In this document: piece after piece, positions 7,617 to 10,442 of the stretch
Layout: each line of letters begins with the position of its first letter
How positions within the stretch are numbered: position 1 is the stretch's first letter
From: Caulobacter sp. B11
GTDB taxonomy: Bacteria; Pseudomonadota; Alphaproteobacteria; Caulobacterales; Caulobacteraceae
Reading direction: 5' to 3'
Assembly (NCBI RefSeq): GCF_002737765.1
Contig: NZ_PEGG01000041.1
Span: forward strand, 1 to 10,442
DNA: 10,442 nucleotides
Notes under the pieces: model-generated
Seen by the model: only the letters and a program-made list of their open reading frames with translations
Database searches by the model: none
What the model was told of the DNA's origin: nothing
Made by a program: the position numbers and the translations under genes

Positions 7617-7633
7617 TCCGGGCCAGGCCCGGA
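7617..7633. repeat. Perfect 8-bp inverted repeat with one central base
   Basis: TCCGGGCC-A-GGCCCGGA is a 17-base dyad. The near-zero spacing suits a protein-binding palindrome better than an RNA hairpin. It lies about 130 bases upstream of the M20 peptidase start. Confidence 0.6.
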
Positions 7634-7666
7634 GGTGGGTGAGTGGAGTACCGTTTCGGCCGGGGC

Positions 7667-7678
7667 CGGAGCGCTCCG
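7667..7678. repeat. 12-bp perfect palindrome
   Basis: CGGAGCGCTCCG is fully self-complementary. In DNA this GC-rich it could be chance; no adjacent promoter is recognised. Confidence 0.4.
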
Positions 7679-7822
7679 CGCGGTTGTTATCCCTCTGGCC
7701 GGGGCGCGCGGGTCTGGTTCAACCCTTTACCCCATCCGGACAACCGCCTTCGAAACCGGACCCAGCCATAGGCTGCAAGCCAGGTTTCTCCCGGCGGCCC
7801 CGGAGCGGACCTTCGGACGGGC

Positions 7823-7868
7823 GGAGGCTTTGGCCTTCCTCCGATGGACAGGTTTACGTCCCCTGTCC
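7823..7868. repeat. Two adjacent hairpins
   Basis: GGAGGC (7823-7828) pairs with GCCTTCC (7833-7839, one bulged T) around a TTTG loop. Seven bases on, GGACAGG (7846-7852) pairs perfectly with CCTGTCC (7862-7868) around a nine-base loop. Two hairpins in tandem could belong to a structured RNA on either strand. Confidence 0.5.
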
Positions 7869-8022
7869 TCGCTTTAAGCCGGCCGGCGCGGACTGTCGTC
7901 CGACCGGCGGCCCCGCTCAACCGCCCCCACCGCGCGTTCGGTCGCCAGCTGGACGCCCTCCCCTCGCGATGGAGCGAGGAGAACTATGGGGCCGCCTGGG
8001 AGGGGGCTGCGTCGATTTTGGA

Positions 8023-8100
8023 TATCCCCGGGGGTCGGGGACGTAGGGCGTTGAAGTTGTTGGGGCTGGGGGACGGTTATCCCCGTGGGGGCGGGGGGAT
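8023..8100. repeat. Degenerate direct repeat, ATCCCCG-G-rich units
   Basis: ATCCCCGGGGGTCGGGGAC starting at 8024 recurs as ATCCCCGTGGGGGCGGGG starting at 8079, 55 bases apart. The second copy can also fold on itself (ATCCCC with GGGGAT at 8095-8100). The G-runs are strongly concentrated here. This looks like an intergenic repeat element rather than coding DNA. Confidence 0.5.
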
Positions 8101-8146
8101 GGGGACTGAATTGCGCCAATCGACCTTGGCATCGCTCCAGTCCCCA
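8100..8146. repeat. 9-bp inverted repeat enclosing smaller dyads
   Basis: TGGGGACTG (8100-8108) is the exact reverse complement of CAGTCCCCA (8138-8146). The 29-base interior contains ATTG-CGC-CAAT and CCAA-TCGACC-TTGG as mutually exclusive stems. The right end overlaps the next hairpin by one base. Confidence 0.6.
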
Positions 8147-8161
8147 GACATTCAGATGTCT
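8146..8161. repeat. 6-bp hairpin with TCAG loop
   Basis: AGACAT-TCAG-ATGTCT is a perfect stem directly joined to the preceding inverted repeat. No T-run follows on either strand, so it is not a typical intrinsic terminator. Confidence 0.55.
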
Positions 8162-8410
8162 ACGCTGAGGGCAGCGCCCCCCTCCTGACGTTCGCTACAG
8201 CCAGATCCCCGGCGGCTGAAGCCGAGTAGCGGACCGTCGACACCTGCCCGAACCCGGACATGCGTCGTGGATCGCCTGGGCCTCATCGGCAGCAAGAGCC
8301 TTGTTCCCCAGAGCCGACGCGAGGACGCCGCAACAAGCAATCCCTGGCGTCTTCCGAGAATTGAAAAACAAGCGTCGTCCTGCGAGCGGGGCCGTGGGGA
8401 AAATGCCTGT

Positions 8411-9202
8411 CTAGTTGCGCGGCTCTGGCGTTTGGCGCTGTCCGGAAGGCGCGTGTTGCGGCAAGCGCGGCAAGTTACCGATCATGCCGTCGGGACGCGC
8501 CTTGGCGAGCATGCGCTGGTAGGCGGGCCGGGCCTCGATCTTGACCTTCCAGGCCGCGATGTTGGGGAATTGCGAGACCTCGACCAGGTTCAGGCCCGTG
8601 GCCGCGTTGAGCGGGAACATCATCATGATGTCCGCGCCAGAGAACGCCGAACCGCCGAACCAGGGATGCTTGCCCAGGAAGTCTTCGGCGAACTGGACGA
8701 CGGCCTCGGAGTCGACGAGACGCGAGCGCTGCTTGGGCGGTTGCGCCATCCAGGCCCGATAGTCGGAGAACAGGCGCGCCGCCAGACTGCCCTCGGCGAA
8801 GTGTATCCACATCAGGTAGTCGGGATAGTCCCGGCTATCGAGGGCGGGCTGGAGTTTGCCGGGCGCGTGGCGGTTCAGGATCAGCTCGATGATCGCGCCG
8901 GACTCCACCAGGACCTGATCGCCATACTTCACGGTCGGCGCCATGGGCACCACGGGGCTGAATTCGCGGATCATCGCCATGGAACCGGCCAGGTCGCCGC
9001 GCTTGAACTTCAGGTCGTAGGGGAGACCGAGCTCTTCCATCAGCCAGACCAGCCGTTCAGACCGGCGGCCCTCCAGATGATAGATCGTCACCTGCGGCAT
9101 CCGCGTGGCGGGCTTGGCGCTGGCCTTCGACGCCAAGAGCGGCGCGGCGGCTAGGCCGGCCAAGGCGCCCAGTGACGCACGGCGTCCCATAAGCTTGTTC
9201 AT
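8411..9202 (-). CDS. Glutathione S-transferase-fold protein with a Tat-like export signal
   Basis: The 263-residue product has a GST thioredoxin-like N-domain (about 37-110) and an all-helical C-domain (about 125-235). YHLEGRRSERLVWLMEELGL (41-60) carries the position of the usual GST serine (S48). P89 in MAPTV fits the cis-proline, E100-S101 in VESGAI fits the glutathione gamma-glutamyl contact, and FSGADIMMMFPL fits the helical N-capping motif. Unusually, the protein begins with a twin-arginine-like leader: R7-R8 in MGRRASLG, a hydrophobic run to ~L23, and ASA before K30. GSTs are normally cytoplasmic, so export would be notable. The Tat motif is imperfect (RRASLG, not SRRxFLK). The ATG at 9202 is fixed by AGGAG six bases upstream. 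The 37-codon in-frame extension from 9313 is arginine-rich, crosses a terminator-like hairpin and is rejected. The gene follows the TonB receptor on the same strand; the substrate is unknown. Confidence 0.88.
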   Translation of the reverse strand: MNKLMGRRASLGALAGLAAAPLLASKASAKPATRMPQVTIYHLEGRRSERLVWLMEELGLPYDLKFKRGDLAGSMAMIREFSPVVPMAPTVKYGDQVLVESGAIIELILNRHAPGKLQPALDSRDYPDYLMWIHFAEGSLAARLFSDYRAWMAQPPKQRSRLVDSEAVVQFAEDFLGKHPWFGGSAFSGADIMMMFPLNAATGLNLVEVSQFPNIAAWKVKIEARPAYQRMLAKARPDGMIGNLPRLPQHAPSGQRQTPEPRN

Positions 9203-9234
9203 GTGGCTCTCCTCGAAGCGTGGCTTGGTTGAAG

Positions 9235-9296
9235 AAAAAATGGGGCGAGCCGGGGGCTGACCACGCCGCTCGCGCCGGCGCGATCCGCCTCGCCCC
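9235..9296 (-). terminator. Intrinsic terminator of the TonB receptor gene
   Basis: Read on the minus strand, GGGGCGAG (9296-9289) pairs with CTCGCCCC (9249-9242), with one base between the stem and six T's (9240-9235). The 39-base interior contains the palindrome CGCGCCGGCGCG. It lies 37 bases after the receptor stop and ends only 32 bases before the GST start. The long loop makes it less standard than the ctrA terminator. Confidence 0.65.
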
Positions 9297-9333
9297 GAGT
9301 GCGCCGATTGCAAGGGCGCGGCGCGAGCAAGAC

Positions 9334-10442
9334 TTAGAAGGCTACGTCGAGGCTGACCCCCACCCGGCGCACCGAATCCGGGCTGAAATACTGGGCGTAG
9401 CCGCCGGGATTGAGCCCGGTGACCGGCGACGGCGTGATCTGGGCGGCGTAGCGCTTGTCGAGCAGGTTGCTGGCATAGAGCGCCAGGCTCCAGGCCTTGT
9501 CCGGCGCGGAGACGCCCACGCGTCCGCCCAGCAGACCGTAGGCCTTCTGGATGGCCCCCGGATCGCCGCTGATGGCGTAGTTGACGTCGCTCTGCCAGTT
9601 CCAGTTGGCTTGGACAAAGCCGCGCAGATCCGGCGTCAGGGGACGGTCATAGACCGCGCTGACACCGTAGACCCAGTCAGGCACGCCCGCGATGCTCAGG
9701 CCCTTGGCGTTGAAGAAGCCGTCCAGCGAGTTGGGATTGGCCGGCGGCGCGCTGCAGGGCCCGCCCTGGGCGATCTTGGGCTGACCGAAATAGCACTGCA
9801 CGCCGTTGAAGTCGGCGTAGCGGGCGTGGGTGTAGGCGAGCCCAGCGGTAATGCTCAGCCCGGCCATCGGCCGCGCCATCAGGTTGGCCTCAACGCCTTT
9901 CGTCTTGATCTCGCCGGCGTTGGTGATCCGCGAGGAATAGGTGGCGCTGGTCAGGTCGGAGACCTGGGCCTGGAAGTTCTTGATCGTGGTGCTGTAGACG
10001 TTGGCGTTGAGGATCAGGCGACGGTCCAGGAACGCCCGCCTTCATCCGGCTTCGTAGCTGGTCGGGATTCCGGCTGCACGCGCTGATCGCCACGGCGGTG
10101 GCCGCGCTCAGGCCGCTGAAGCCAGGGCCCTTGTAGCCGCGCGACACCGTCGCATAGGCCATGATGTCGTCGCTGAAATTGTAGCGGGGACCGATCCGCC
10201 AGGAGAGGTTGGTGTTGTCGACGGCCTGGTGCCAGCTTCAGCGTCACCGACGCCTGGGATGTAGACCGCGCCCGGCGTCGGCGCCCGGCGATAGTCCAGG
10301 GTGATCTCGTCGCGCGTGATGCGCGCCCCGGCGATCAGGTCCAGCTTGGGCGTGATGTGGCAGGCCCACCTGGCCAAAGCCCGCCAGGCTGGTCGAGTTA
10401 ATTGTCGTTGACGGTCGAGGTCTCGAAGATCGTGCCCAGCGG
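9334..10442 (-). CDS. TonB-dependent outer-membrane receptor, C-terminal part (5' end off the right edge, frame broken by indels)
   Basis: The clean 3' half encodes beta-barrel strands typical of the family: AGLAYTHARYADF, ASNLLDKRYAAQ, and the terminal strand VGVSLDVAF ending in phenylalanine, the signal for outer-membrane insertion. Upstream in restored frames come RLILNANVYSTTIKNFQAQV, RITNAGEIKTKGVEANL, YATVSRGYKGPGFSGLSAAT and WRIGPRYNFSDDI, a familiar series for receptors of the FecA/CirA/sucrose-uptake kind. Several indels lie between about 10030 and 10442 (for example near 10045, where GG-ATG should probably read GGC-ATG). The plug domain and TonB box are outside the window, so the substrate cannot be named. 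TonB receptors are very numerous in Caulobacter. The stop is TAA at 9336-9334. Confidence 0.9.

Larger units (their letters stand above)
7490..8410. other. Unexplained non-coding stretch with many short inverted repeats
   Basis: No open frame here has a recognisable domain, and all are arginine/proline-rich or glycine-rich in the manner of GC-rich chance frames. I searched by eye for tRNA, tmRNA, RNase P RNA (no GAGGAAAGTCCGG), 4.5S RNA and common riboswitch cores and found none convincing. The stretch holds perfect inverted repeats at 7617-7633, 7667-7678, 7846-7868, 8100-8146 and 8146-8161, and a direct repeat near 8023 and 8078. It should include the promoter of the minus-strand M20 peptidase at its left end. 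An unrecognised structured RNA, an intergenic repeat element or a decayed gene are all possible. Confidence 0.6.

Noticed and set aside
7771..7781. Minus-strand GGCTTGCAGCC, resembling the core of a SAM-II riboswitch
   Set aside because: The other conserved parts (the GTGGTGATTTG stem region and the GCTAAA pseudoknot strand) are absent nearby, and the match lies about 290 bases from the nearest start codon on that strand.
7639..8188. Open frames in the non-coding stretch as possible small proteins
   Set aside because: Arginine/proline-rich or glycine-rich composition, no convincing ribosome binding site, and they run through perfect inverted repeats.
7490..8410. RNase P RNA, tmRNA, 4.5S RNA or a tRNA hidden in the gap
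   Set aside because: None of the universally conserved cores could be found on either strand by eye; a GGTTCAACC at about 7717 lacks a matching cloverleaf.
1..10442. CRISPR array, insertion sequence, integrase or phage genes
   Set aside because: No regularly spaced repeats, no transposase or integrase motifs and no terminal inverted repeats with target duplications were seen.

Overview
The window looks like chromosomal DNA of a Caulobacteraceae alphaproteobacterium (Caulobacter or a close relative). It is GC-rich. It carries the cell-cycle master regulator CtrA, whose restored length is the 231 residues known for Caulobacter, beside the flagellar export ATPase gene fliI. GANTC methylation sites and TTAA-type CtrA half-sites lie between the two genes.

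Layout, left to right. fliI (minus, 1-1308) runs off the left edge and is broken by about a dozen small indels. A 503-base divergent control region follows, then ctrA (plus, 1812-2506), which reads cleanly except for one missing base, and a textbook intrinsic terminator. Next on the plus strand are a membrane-anchored M23/LytM murein peptidase (2740-4188) and a DUF2264 protein of unknown function (4344-6188). The DUF2264 gene meets a convergent, secreted M20-type metallopeptidase (minus, 6185-7489), and the two stop codons share a single CTAG. A stretch of about 920 bases (7490-8410) holds no gene I can support but has many short inverted repeats and a degenerate G/C-rich direct repeat. The right end, all minus strand, has a glutathione S-transferase-fold protein with a Tat-like signal (8411-9202), a terminator-like hairpin, and the C-terminal part of a TonB-dependent receptor (9334-10442) that leaves the right edge and is again broken by indels.

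How the parts relate. fliI and ctrA are divergent and share a control region; CtrA is known to control flagellar and division genes, so joint cell-cycle control is plausible. The M23 peptidase acts on the cell wall, but a terminator separates it from ctrA. The M20 peptidase, the exported GST-like protein and the TonB receptor all act in the envelope; no shared pathway is visible.

Limits. I found no CRISPR array, transposase, integrase, tRNA, rRNA, toxin-antitoxin pair or recognisable defence system. The damage in fliI, ctrA and the receptor is mostly single-base, often in short G or C runs, and clusters toward the two ends. Sequencing or assembly error is a better explanation than gene decay. 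I see no convincing new multi-gene system. The least explained items are the 7490-8410 non-coding stretch, the exported GST-like protein with its terminator-like leader, and the DUF2264 gene.
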